Shown: in pieces, positions 18,244-26,625 of the stretch
Layout: the number at the start of each line of letters is the position of its first letter
Position numbering within the stretch: the first letter of the stretch is position 1
Assembly: GCA_029262855.1 (NCBI GenBank)
Contig: JAJCYP010000070.1
Location: 1 to 64,000 of the forward strand
Reading direction: 5' to 3'
Origin: Bacteroidota bacterium
GTDB taxonomy: Bacteria; Bacteroidota; Rhodothermia; Rhodothermales; UBA10348
Length of the DNA: 64,000 nt
The notes under the pieces: generated by a model
Told to the model about the DNA's origin: nothing
The model's input: the letters and a program-made list of their open reading frames with translations, nothing else
Databases searched by the model: none
Program-made: the position numbers and the translations under genes

Positions 18244-19904
18244 GTTTGCATTACTCCGGGGTTGAATGCCGGGATATTCGGGTTGTGATCGGACATCTCT
18301 ATTCCGGCCGACAGCCAGCGGCGAGTCTCGCGGGGGTCGATGATCTCATCCACCCACATACGCGCCGCGGCGTAATAGGGCGATGTTTGGGCATCGTAGC
18401 GCGCAGTGATCCGTTCCAGCAATTCCTTCTGCGTCTTTTCATCTGGCTCGTCCCCCGATCGCCGGAGTTTGGCCATCTGGATCTGGAGAAGGGTCTTGGC
18501 GGCCTGGGACCCGCCCATGACCGCAATACGGGCCGTCGGCCAGGCCAGCATCAGCCTCGGATCGTAGGCACGACCACACATCGCGTAGTTGCCGGCACCG
18601 TACGAATTCCCGATCACCACGGTGAACTTGGGGACGGTGCTGTTCGCGACGGCGTTCACCATCTTGGCGCCGTCCTTGATGATCCCGCCGTGTTCAGCCC
18701 GGGTGCCTACCATGAACCCCGTCACATCCTGAAGAAATACCAGCGGGATCCGCTTCTGGTTGCAGTTCATGATGAACCTGGCCGCCTTGTCCGCCGAGTC
18801 CGAGTAGATCACGCCGCCCGCCTGCATTTCGTCCGAGGCCGCTCTGGCGCCCGTGCGGGCCTTGACCAGAAGGCGCTGGTTGGCGACGACACCGACACTC
18901 CAACCATCGATCCGGGCGTACCCGGTGATGAGCGTCTGCCCGTACTCGGCCTTGTACTCGGTCCACGAGTCGGCGTCAATCACACGCGCCAGCACCTGCC
19001 GCATGTCGTAGGTAATGTTGCCCGCTGTCGGGACCACGGATGTCAGTTCTTCGGCCGGAAAGGCCGGCTCAACAGCATTCACGCGGTCGAATCCCGCCCG
19101 GTCGCGGCGCCCGAGACGACCAACCAGGTCGCGGACGGTCTGCAGGCAGGTCTCGTCGTCCGGCACACGATAGTCGGTGACTCCCGAGATCTGGGAGTGG
19201 GCTGCCGCTCCACCGAGCGTTTCGTTGTCCACCTGCTCGCCGATGGCGGCCTTGACGAGGAACGGTCCCGCCAGAAACACCGAGCCCGTGCCGTCCACGA
19301 TCAGCGCCTCGTCGCTCATGATCGGGAGATAGGCTCCCCCTGCAACACATGACCCCATGATGGCGGCGATCTGGGGAATGCCCCTGGAGGACAGAATCGC
19401 GTTATTCCGAAACATCCGGCCGAAGTGGTCGCGATCGGGGAATATCTCGTCCTGCATCGGGAGAAATACGCCAGCCGAATCCACCAGATAGATGATCGGG
19501 AGATGGTTCTCGAGCGCGAAATCCTGGGCGCGAAGGTTCTTCTTGGCGGTGATCGGAAACCAGGCTCCGGCTTTTACCGTGGCGTCGTTGGCCACGATCA
19601 CGCACTGTCGCCCGCTGACGCGGCCCAGCCCCATTACCGTCCCGGCGGCCGGGCAGCCGCCTTCGGCTTCGTACATCCCGTCTCCGGCAAACAGGCCGAC
19701 CTCCAGGAAGTCTTCCGGCGAGTCAATCAGCCGGGCAACGCGCTCTCTGGCCGTCAGCTTGCCTCGGGCATGCTCACGATCGATTCGTTTTTGACCGCCT
19801 CCCAATCTCACCTGGGCTGCCCTGTCCCTCCAATCGGTGAGCAGCGCTTCATATGCGCCAGCGTGAGAGTCCTTCTTGGTAAGTCCCCTTCCCAGTGATG
19901 CCAT
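18240..19904 (-). CDS. Acyl-CoA carboxylase, carboxyltransferase (beta) subunit
   Basis: 554 residues from ATG 19904 (GTG 19931 would add nine). It transfers CO2 from carboxybiotin to an acyl-CoA; partners are a biotin carboxylase/BCCP alpha subunit not present in this window. Typical segments are ARGKLTARERVARLIDSPEDFLE, PIIYLVDSAGVFLPMQDEIFPD, GSCVAGGAYLPIMSDE, IFLAGPF-like VFLAGPFLVKAAIGE, FLQDVTGFMVGTRAEHGGIIKDGAKM and GNSYGAGNYAMCGRAYDPRLM. The long middle with FLPMQDEIFPD and the C-terminal pattern are more like methylcrotonyl- or geranyl-CoA carboxylase than propionyl-CoA carboxylase. It is first in a three-gene operon with the ligase and thioesterase, so leucine or isoprenoid-like acid breakdown is a reasonable guess. 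Confidence 0.9.
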   Translation of the reverse strand: MASLGRGLTKKDSHAGAYEALLTDWRDRAAQVRLGGGQKRIDREHARGKLTARERVARLIDSPEDFLEVGLFAGDGMYEAEGGCPAAGTVMGLGRVSGRQCVIVANDATVKAGAWFPITAKKNLRAQDFALENHLPIIYLVDSAGVFLPMQDEIFPDRDHFGRMFRNNAILSSRGIPQIAAIMGSCVAGGAYLPIMSDEALIVDGTGSVFLAGPFLVKAAIGEQVDNETLGGAAAHSQISGVTDYRVPDDETCLQTVRDLVGRLGRRDRAGFDRVNAVEPAFPAEELTSVVPTAGNITYDMRQVLARVIDADSWTEYKAEYGQTLITGYARIDGWSVGVVANQRLLVKARTGARAASDEMQAGGVIYSDSADKAARFIMNCNQKRIPLVFLQDVTGFMVGTRAEHGGIIKDGAKMVNAVANSTVPKFTVVIGNSYGAGNYAMCGRAYDPRLMLAWPTARIAVMGGSQAAKTLLQIQMAKLRRSGDEPDEKTQKELLERITARYDAQTSPYYAAARMWVDEIIDPRETRRWLSAGIEMSDHNPNIPAFNPGVMQT

Positions 19905-20001
19905 TATCGAGACGTTCGCTCCATGGTGCACGCCCTCGGGATCCGAAGGCCCGCCCCGATGCTCCGTGGCGTGAACCGGGACGATCCCGGGCTTGGACGA
20001 A

Positions 20002-20036
20002 AAGGAAGGGCTCCGCCTGACAGACGGAGCCCTTCA
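20002..20036 (-). terminator. Terminator after the CsbD-like gene
   Basis: Perfect 10-bp stem between 20006-20015 (AAGGGCTCCG) and 20025-20034 (CGGAGCCCTT) with a 9-base loop. On the minus strand the 3' arm runs into CCTTTTCG. It lies 22 bases past the stop of the small CsbD-like gene and before the carboxylase operon on the same strand. Confidence 0.75.
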
Positions 20037-20056
20037 AACGATTTCCGGCGAGTCCT

Positions 20057-20251
20057 CTAGAGGAAAGCCGAGATCTTCTGCATGATCGCAGGGCGCGGCT
20101 CGCCGGTCTTCTCATGAATGAGCTCGACCATCTTCTTGAGGTTGCCGCGGGCTTTCTTCATCTCCTTGTCGCCGAACTCGATGTCTGCCCAGACCGTGTC
20201 GATCTGTTGCCTGACTCGTGCCCAACTGTCATTCATCGCCGTGGTGGCCAT
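20057..20251 (-). CDS. Small CsbD-like general stress protein
   Basis: 64 residues from ATG 20251, chosen because AAGGAA lies 5-10 bases upstream, one of the few clear Shine-Dalgarno sequences in the window. The product is charged and helical (WARVRQQIDTVWADIEFGD, KKARGNLKKMVELIHEKTGE). The W-x-I-x-W pattern, acidic loop and following ARGxLxxMVxLIxEKTG resemble CsbD family stress proteins, but this is judged by pattern only. A terminator directly follows, so it forms its own unit. The upstream side is a 144-bp divergent region shared with the beta-lactamase-fold hydrolase, containing the inverted repeat TTTGTC/GACAAA at 20333-20354. Confidence 0.6.
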   Translation of the reverse strand: MATTAMNDSWARVRQQIDTVWADIEFGDKEMKKARGNLKKMVELIHEKTGEPRPAIMQKISAFL

Positions 20252-20395
20252 CTCTATTTCCTTTCTGCTCTGGGGACTTGCGATCAATTTATTTACAGGC
20301 AAAGGCAATTGAGGTTTCGGCCGTCGGCCCATTTGTCTTGCCAAGGGGACAAAGTTGATGTAGATACCGCCTTGTGCAGCTCAGTTTTCCTCGCC

Positions 20396-22027
20396 ATGCC
20401 CCTCCGCTCGCGTCCCCTCGCCCTGATCGTGGTCACCCTTCTCGCATTGGCGGGCACCCTTGCCCGGGCACAGACCCCGGCTCAAATAGACACCATTTTT
20501 TCCGACTGGCAGGGCACCGCGGGCCCTGGCTGTGTCGTGGGAGTCAGCCAGAACGGCCGGGTCCTACATTCCCTGGCCTACGGGATGGCGGATCTGGAGC
20601 ACGGCGTCATCAACACGCCGCACACTGTCCTTGAGCCGGGCTCGGTGTCGAAACAGTTCACCGCGGCGGCGGCCATTCTCCTGGCGCAGGACGGGCTTCT
20701 GTCTTTGGAGGATGATATCCGAACCTATTTCCCGGAGCTGCCCGACTACGGCGAGACCGTCACGGTCAGACACTTGCTGAATCACACCTCGGGGCTTCGG
20801 GACTGGGGCGCTGTCGCCGGCATCGGCGGCTGGCCCAGAACGACGAGGGTTCACACCCACGTCCAGATGCTGGACATCTCGGCCCGACAACTGAGTCTCA
20901 ATTATTCGCCGGGCACCTTCTATTCCTACACCAACACTGGCTACAACCTGCTCGCGGTACTGGTCGAGCGCGTCAGCGGCATGTCATTCGCCGAGTTCTC
21001 GCGTACCCGCGTCTTCGAGCCTCTCGGCCTGTCCAGCACCCAGTGGCGCGACGACTTCACGAGGGTGGTAAAGGATCGGGCTATAGCCTACCGGCCTGAT
21101 CGAAGCGGCGGTTTTGCGATGCTGATGCCCTTTGAAAACGTTCACGGCAACGGAGGGCTTCTGACTACGGTGGGCGACCTGCTTGCTTTCACGCACGCAC
21201 TGGAGTCTGACGAGCTGGGTATCAGCGAGGAAATGCACCGACAAGGTGTCCTCAACGACGGGCGGGTGATTTCGTATGCGAGTGGGCTGTTTGTGGATGA
21301 GTACCGGGGGATCCGCCAGGTGGGACACAGCGGCGCCACGGCCGGATACCGGGGATACCTGAGCCGCTACCCGGACCACGGCCTGGCCGTGGCGGTGATG
21401 TGCAACGCAGCCAGAGCAAACGCCGGCGGGCTGGCCCACGAAGTGGTTGATCTGTACCTGGCAGACCATCTCGGTGAACCGCCATCGGTGCAGGCGCCCA
21501 TTCCGGCACCGTTGGTCCGTTTACCGCGCGACCGCCTGCAGATGATCACAGGGCGGTTTCGGAATACGCGAAATCACTCGCTGGCTCTGCTGGAGCCCAC
21601 GACAGAGGGCATTCGAGGACCGTGGGGCCGGTTCTCGCCCCAAACAGGTACCCGATTCGAGGGCACGGGGAGTCGTGCGTTGGAGTACTCGGACGACGAT
21701 ACCTTCACGCTCATTGGAGCCAATGGCGACTCGCTGCGGTTTGAGCGGGTCCTGGCCTGGGAGCCTGACGACGAGGCCCTGCAATCTCTGGTGGGCGGCT
21801 ACCACAGCGCCGAAGCCGAAGTGACCTACAGACTCACCCTGGATGCAACGGGACTCAAGATTGTGGACCGGTACGGCAGCGCAGCCCCGATGACCCCCCT
21901 GTACGAAGACACATTCCGGACCGGAATGGGAATCATGCGGGTGGTGCGGGACGCTCGCGACCGGGCCACCGGACTCCGCCTCACCCAGTCCCGCGTCTGG
22001 GACCTCCACTTCGAACGAGTCGACTGA
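20396..22027 (+). CDS. Exported serine hydrolase of the beta-lactamase/DD-peptidase (class C) fold
   Basis: 543 residues from ATG 20396, which gives a signal peptide (hydrophobic 8-20, cleavage near ARAQ). Catalytic motifs of the serine beta-lactamase-like family: SVSK at 83-86 (nucleophile and general base), YTN at 178-180, and HSGATAGY near 321 in place of KTG. The C-terminal ~190 residues form an extra beta-rich domain seen in many Bacteroidota members (LRFERVLAWEPDDEALQSLVGGY). Targets may be D-amino peptides or esters; antibiotic hydrolysis is not implied. It stands alone, convergent with the minus-strand unknown gene 15 bases downstream. Confidence 0.87.
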   Translation: MPLRSRPLALIVVTLLALAGTLARAQTPAQIDTIFSDWQGTAGPGCVVGVSQNGRVLHSLAYGMADLEHGVINTPHTVLEPGSVSKQFTAAAAILLAQDGLLSLEDDIRTYFPELPDYGETVTVRHLLNHTSGLRDWGAVAGIGGWPRTTRVHTHVQMLDISARQLSLNYSPGTFYSYTNTGYNLLAVLVERVSGMSFAEFSRTRVFEPLGLSSTQWRDDFTRVVKDRAIAYRPDRSGGFAMLMPFENVHGNGGLLTTVGDLLAFTHALESDELGISEEMHRQGVLNDGRVISYASGLFVDEYRGIRQVGHSGATAGYRGYLSRYPDHGLAVAVMCNAARANAGGLAHEVVDLYLADHLGEPPSVQAPIPAPLVRLPRDRLQMITGRFRNTRNHSLALLEPTTEGIRGPWGRFSPQTGTRFEGTGSRALEYSDDDTFTLIGANGDSLRFERVLAWEPDDEALQSLVGGYHSAEAEVTYRLTLDATGLKIVDRYGSAAPMTPLYEDTFRTGMGIMRVVRDARDRATGLRLTQSRVWDLHFERVD

Positions 22028-22042
22028 GGCCGGCGCAGGCCG

Positions 22043-22768
22043 TCAGCCGGTCGATCCGCTGGCGAACAGGTGGCGCATGAGTTTGCGCTTTGCAATGGGC
22101 ATCACCGTCGCATCGAAGGGGAAGGAGATGTCCGTGTCGACGTAGTATGTAGCGGGATTGGGCAGGTCCGGGCGCTCTTTGGTGAGTTCGAGTTTGATGT
22201 GCTGAGGAGGCACGACCCGACGATCCGGCATGCGTTTCACCAGCGTCGTGCGAAGCCCGCGGTACCGCTCATTCGCGCGCGTGACGATCGACATGTGGTA
22301 CCGCAGCACGCACAGTTCGTCTGCCTCCCTGTCGGGCACCATCAGGTAGCCTTCCTCCGTGTAATTCGGGAGGATGCCGACCTCCTCGATCTTCAGGCTG
22401 CCATCAACAAACTCGAAGATGGTACGTCCCTCTTCGATGGTCTCCTTGATGCGCGGCATGGCCCACTCAATGAGTTGGGTCAGCCGACCCATCGGCCCGA
22501 AATCCTCTGAAGGCTTGCTGTAGACCACCTCGTTCTGCTCCAGATCCACAGACTCGATCTCTGTCGGCAGGGCATCGCGAATCTCGCCGAGCTGGCCCTG
22601 CAACGTGTCCAGAGACGAGTGCAACTCGATCAGCTCCCCCAGGTGGGGATAGATGGCTGTCCGGGCGAAGTCGTCCTTGATGGACTGCAGTCCCGCGAGT
22701 ACAGAGTACTGGGCCCTCTCGATATCGGGACCCGCGGTCAGAAAGGTTTCGACTGTAAGGCTTGCCAT
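22043..22768 (-). CDS. Conserved-looking cytoplasmic protein of unknown function
   Basis: 241 residues from ATG 22768 (an upstream ATG at 22801 would add 11). I do not recognise the family. It has no signal peptide or membrane segment. The N-terminal half is helical and acidic (FLTAGPDIERAQYSVLAGL, ELIELHSSLDTLQGQLGEI, LTQLIEWAMPRIKETIEEG), followed by a beta-rich middle (GILPNYTEEGYLMVPDREADELCVLRYHMS) and YYVDTDISFPFDATVMPIAKRKLMRHLF at the end. It is the last gene on the strand after fadE, separated by 84 bases, and could be a tail gene of the beta-oxidation operon. Codon use looks normal for the region. Confidence 0.6.
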   Translation of the reverse strand: MASLTVETFLTAGPDIERAQYSVLAGLQSIKDDFARTAIYPHLGELIELHSSLDTLQGQLGEIRDALPTEIESVDLEQNEVVYSKPSEDFGPMGRLTQLIEWAMPRIKETIEEGRTIFEFVDGSLKIEEVGILPNYTEEGYLMVPDREADELCVLRYHMSIVTRANERYRGLRTTLVKRMPDRRVVPPQHIKLELTKERPDLPNPATYYVDTDISFPFDATVMPIAKRKLMRHLFASGSTG

Positions 22769-22852
22769 GGTGACGCGGTAAGCTGGCTTCGTGAACGGCA
22801 TCTGTCAAGTTACCGTGAAGCAAAGAACGCGCCCAAGACCAAAGGTTCTGCT

Positions 22853-25375
22853 CTACGCCATAGGAATCGCCTCTGCGCCGTCTCCGCCGGTCGAATCGTC
22901 CGGCGTAGCGGTCACCGGTGTCCTCTCAGGGTCCAGAGCGGTGGCAAAATATTCTGCCTTGGTAAATGCGTCAACCTGAATGATGTCCTCTCTCAGGACC
23001 TCGGCACGCTCGAGCAGCTTGCCGTCCTCGGCTGACATGAGACCTGCCGCGACCGCGGCCGAGACCATCGCAGCCGGCGTTCCTCGCCGGATCTGGCCAG
23101 ACTTGACGGCCTTGCGCAGTTGCCGACTCAAATCGTCCGCCTTGGCGCAGGCCTCGAAGGCGGTTTCAAGACGCCGGACCGGCCGAAGCTCGTCTTCTGG
23201 GATGTGCACGCCGGAGAACATGCGCTCCCGCTGTTCGCCGGGAGTCTGAATGATCCTGGCCACAAGGTGCCCGAGGTCGTCGGACGGACCGGACCCCAGC
23301 CGGTTGAATCGACTCCAAGCCGAGATGGGACCGCTGACCAGCCACGTGAATCCGGGCACCGGCAGGTTGTCGAAGAGCCCGTCGAAAGCTCTCTGCATTT
23401 CGCTCAGGGCATATTCCATCGACCACTGAACCATGGGCAGATCTTCTTTTCGGCGACCCTCGGCCTCGTATCTGCGAAGGACCGCAGATCCCAGGTACAG
23501 CCAGGAGAAGATGTCGGCGAAGCGGCCCGTCAGCTTCTCTTTCCGCTTGAGCGTTCCACCCAGCGTAGCCAGGGCAATGTCAGACCAGAAGGCAAACGTG
23601 GCGGAGGCCCAGGCCATCTTGCGATAGTACTTGGCTGTGGGACCGGATACGGGGCTCGAGGCGAGTCGGCCGCGCGTCAGACTCAGGAGAAGCGCACGCA
23701 CCTTGTTGCGACCCACATGCGCCACATGGCTCCAGAAGGCCTCATCGAAGGCAGCGACGTCGCGCTTCTCAATCGCGTTGACTTCCTTCAGCACGTAGGG
23801 ATGACAGCGGATGGCACCCTGTCCGAAGATCATCAGCGTCCTGGTCAGGATGTTGGCGCCTTCGACGGTGATGGATACCGGAGTATTGATGTAGGCATGG
23901 GCGATAGCGTTCCGGGGACCCCTCGAGATGGCGTTGCCACCCATGATGTCGCACCCGTCGTTGACCGCCTGTCTGAACAACTCTGTCGAGTTGTACTTCA
24001 TCATGGCCGTCACGACGGCCGGCTTCGCTCCGGAGTCGAGTCCGCCGTTGGTAAAGCGACGCGCGGCCTCGAGGATGTAGGCGAACCCGCCGATGCGGGC
24101 GAGCGGCTCTTCGATGCCCTCGAACTTCCCGATCGACATGCCGAACTGCTTGCGAACCACCGCGTGCGCACTCGCCACACGGCCGACGTGTTTGACACCC
24201 GCGGTGGATGTCCCCGGTAGCGAGATACCCCGGCCGGCGGCCAGAGACTCCATGAGCATCTTCCATCCCTTTCCGGCGCCGTCCACGCCACCGATGATGG
24301 ACTCTTCGAGTGGCACTACCACATCGTGACCCTCGGTCGGACCGTTGTAGAACGGAATGCCAAGCGGATCGTGGCGCTGACTGATGTCCACGCCGGGCGT
24401 GCTGGTCGGAACCAGCGCACAGGTGATACCGGGATTCTTCCCTTTGCCGAGGAGATTGTCGGGGTCGATCAGTTTGAATGCCAGACCGAGAACCGTCGAG
24501 ATGGGAGACAGCGTGATGTAGCGTTTCCTCCAGTTGAGCTTCAGGTAGAGTTTGTCGCCTTCTCCCTTGAACACGACACCCGTAGCCGACATGGCGCCGG
24601 CGTCAGAGCCCGCACCGGGCTCGGTCAGGGCGAACGCCGGGATTTCTTCGTGTGTGGCCAGACGCGGCAGATAGTGCTTCTTCTGGGCTTCGGTCCCGTA
24701 GTGGGTGAGCAGTTCACCCGGGCCCAGCGAGTTGGGCACCATGACCGTGATGCCCAGAACGGCACTGGACGCGCTGAGCTTGCCGACTACCGCCGAGTTT
24801 GCCGACGGCGAGAAGCCATGACCGCCGTACTCCTTCGGAATAACCATCGCAAAGAAACGCTCCTTGGCCAGGTAGTCCCATGTGGCCTGGGGGAGGTCTC
24901 GCTGCTGGAATACATCCCAGTCATCGGTCATGTCGCAGACATGCTGCACGGGGCCGTCCATGAAGGCCTGCTCCTCCGCCGTGAGTCCAGGATAACCGGC
25001 CGCCATGATCTTCTTGAAGTCCGGCTTCCCTGAGAAGAGCTCGCCGTCCAGCCAGACCGTGCCCGCGTCGATGGCTTCCCGCTCGGTGGACGAGATGACC
25101 GGAAGGAACTCCATCTTGATCATCAGGCGCATCAGTACCCCCGAGAGGACGCGACGAAGCGGCTTTACCAGTGTGACGAGGGCTATCACGCCAAAGGTGA
25201 CCCACAGCCAGACCGGTGCGCCAAACCCGAAGAGCACCACAGCCACAAAAACCAGCGATGGGAGAGCGGCGGCGCCCACAAAGGCCAGTGCCAGGCCCAG
25301 GACCGCCGCGCCTGTAACACTGGCCCAGAGCGGTAGCACGTCGTGCAGGAATTGGTAGAAAGGAAGATCAGTCAT
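22853..25375 (-). CDS. fadE: Large membrane-associated acyl-CoA dehydrogenase (FadE type)
   Basis: 840 residues from ATG 25375. It oxidises acyl-CoA to trans-2-enoyl-CoA with FAD, the first beta-oxidation step. The length and the N-terminal hydrophobic stretches (about 20-75) match enterobacterial FadE (about 814 residues), not the soluble about 380-residue enzymes. Dehydrogenase motifs include AKERFFAMVIPKEYGG, VPNSLGPGELLTHYGTEAQK, FALTEPGAGSDAGAM and GRGISLPGTSTAG. The long C-terminal extension of the FadE group is present (DUF1974-like, ending in a short acidic tail). It is the last core gene of the tetR-fadD-fadN-fadA-fadE operon, 46 bases after fadA. Confidence 0.9.
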   Translation of the reverse strand: MTDLPFYQFLHDVLPLWASVTGAAVLGLALAFVGAAALPSLVFVAVVLFGFGAPVWLWVTFGVIALVTLVKPLRRVLSGVLMRLMIKMEFLPVISSTEREAIDAGTVWLDGELFSGKPDFKKIMAAGYPGLTAEEQAFMDGPVQHVCDMTDDWDVFQQRDLPQATWDYLAKERFFAMVIPKEYGGHGFSPSANSAVVGKLSASSAVLGITVMVPNSLGPGELLTHYGTEAQKKHYLPRLATHEEIPAFALTEPGAGSDAGAMSATGVVFKGEGDKLYLKLNWRKRYITLSPISTVLGLAFKLIDPDNLLGKGKNPGITCALVPTSTPGVDISQRHDPLGIPFYNGPTEGHDVVVPLEESIIGGVDGAGKGWKMLMESLAAGRGISLPGTSTAGVKHVGRVASAHAVVRKQFGMSIGKFEGIEEPLARIGGFAYILEAARRFTNGGLDSGAKPAVVTAMMKYNSTELFRQAVNDGCDIMGGNAISRGPRNAIAHAYINTPVSITVEGANILTRTLMIFGQGAIRCHPYVLKEVNAIEKRDVAAFDEAFWSHVAHVGRNKVRALLLSLTRGRLASSPVSGPTAKYYRKMAWASATFAFWSDIALATLGGTLKRKEKLTGRFADIFSWLYLGSAVLRRYEAEGRRKEDLPMVQWSMEYALSEMQRAFDGLFDNLPVPGFTWLVSGPISAWSRFNRLGSGPSDDLGHLVARIIQTPGEQRERMFSGVHIPEDELRPVRRLETAFEACAKADDLSRQLRKAVKSGQIRRGTPAAMVSAAVAAGLMSAEDGKLLERAEVLREDIIQVDAFTKAEYFATALDPERTPVTATPDDSTGGDGAEAIPMA

Positions 25376-25421
25376 GGCTTCGATGGCAGTATTTCGATGG
25401 CCTGCGTGGCCACTCAGGTTG

Positions 25422-26624
25422 TCAGACGGACAGGTTTTCAATGACGGCTGCGGCACCCATGCCGCCCCCAATGCACATGGTGCATATTCCGTATCGATCA
25501 CCGCGTCGACGCATTTCGTGAAGGAGCGTGGCCGTCAACTTGGCGCCGGTGCAACCCAGGGGATGCCCGAGCGCAATGGCACCTCCGTTGACGTTCACCC
25601 GATCAGGATCCAGACCCAGTTCCCGCATGACCGCCAGAGACTGGGCGGCGAAGGCCTCATTCAGCTCAAAGAGTCCAATGTCCTTGAGTTCGAGTCCGGT
25701 CTGGCGAAGGACTTTCGGGATGGCCTCAACCGGACCGATACCCATCAACTCCGGGGCAACCCCGGCCACGGAGAAGCCGACAATGCGGCCCATGGGGGTA
25801 AGACCGAATTCGCTGAGCGCACGCTCGGATACCACAACCGCAGCAGCCGCGCCGTCCGACATCTGGGATGAATTACCCGCCGTCACCGACCCTCGATTCC
25901 GGAAAACCGGGCGGAGGCCGGCCAGTGCTTCGTAGGTGCTTCCAACCCGCGGACCCTCATCGGTTGCGAAGCGCGTCTTGGTAGTAACCACTTCCCCATT
26001 GACGAACCGTGTCTCCTCAACATCCACCGGGACGATCTCCTCGGTGAAGCGACCCTCCTCAATCGCGGCAAGGGCACGTTCATGGGACTGCAGCGCGAAT
26101 CGGTCCTGATCCTCGCGCGAAATACCGTACTTGGCCGCCACGTTCTCGGCCGTATTTCCCATCGAGATGTAGACGTCCGCATCCTGCGCCACAACGGCCG
26201 GATCGGGCGAGAAATAGTAGCCAGACATGGGGACCAGACTCATCGATTCCGCTCCTCCGGCCACCATGACGTCGGCCTGGCCTACCGCCACGGCCTGGCT
26301 CGCCAGAACAATGGTCTGAAGGCCCGACGAACAGAAGCGATTGATGGTCGCGCCGGGGACCGAGTCGGGCAGACGGGCGGCCTGTGCGACAATCCGGCCC
26401 ATGTTCAGGCCCTGCGGTCCTTCAGGCATGGCGCATCCAATCAGGACGTCGTCGACTCGCTCGTCGGGGATTCCGCCTGCCTGATCCAGCGCACCGCGGA
26501 CCGCCAGGGCACCCAAAGACTCCGGGCGCATGTTCTTGAGCGTACCCTTGTTGGCTTTTCCGACCGCGGTGCGGACGGTACTGACGATGTATGCTGCGTT
26601 GTATCCCGCGTTCCTGGCTTCCAT
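25422..26624 (-). CDS. fadA: 3-ketoacyl-CoA thiolase / acetyl-CoA acyltransferase
   Basis: 400 residues, ATG 26624, beginning one base after the fadN stop. Thiolases cleave 3-ketoacyl-CoA with CoA to acetyl-CoA. All active-site elements are present: nucleophile C98 in [33 protein letters not shown] (His) and the second cysteine in [10 protein letters not shown] near the C-terminus. Position beside fadN and fadE fits the fatty-acid degradation role rather than acetoacetyl-CoA biosynthesis. Confidence 0.94.
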   Translation of the reverse strand: MEARNAGYNAAYIVSTVRTAVGKANKGTLKNMRPESLGALAVRGALDQAGGIPDERVDDVLIGCAMPEGPQGLNMGRIVAQAARLPDSVPGATINRFCSSGLQTIVLASQAVAVGQADVMVAGGAESMSLVPMSGYYFSPDPAVVAQDADVYISMGNTAENVAAKYGISREDQDRFALQSHERALAAIEEGRFTEEIVPVDVEETRFVNGEVVTTKTRFATDEGPRVGSTYEALAGLRPVFRNRGSVTAGNSSQMSDGAAAAVVVSERALSEFGLTPMGRIVGFSVAGVAPELMGIGPVEAIPKVLRQTGLELKDIGLFELNEAFAAQSLAVMRELGLDPDRVNVNGGAIALGHPLGCTGAKLTATLLHEMRRRGDRYGICTMCIGGGMGAAAVIENLSV

Positions 26625-26625
26625 T

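Noticed and set aside
20333-20354. Inverted repeat TTTGTC/GACAAA as a defined operator for the beta-lactamase-fold hydrolase
   Set aside because: Only six bases per arm with a ten-base spacer; it is noted under the neighbouring gene but is too weak to call as a site.
23120-24220. Plus-strand open frame (366 codons) opposite fadE
   Set aside because: Antisense to fadE, with no family resemblance.
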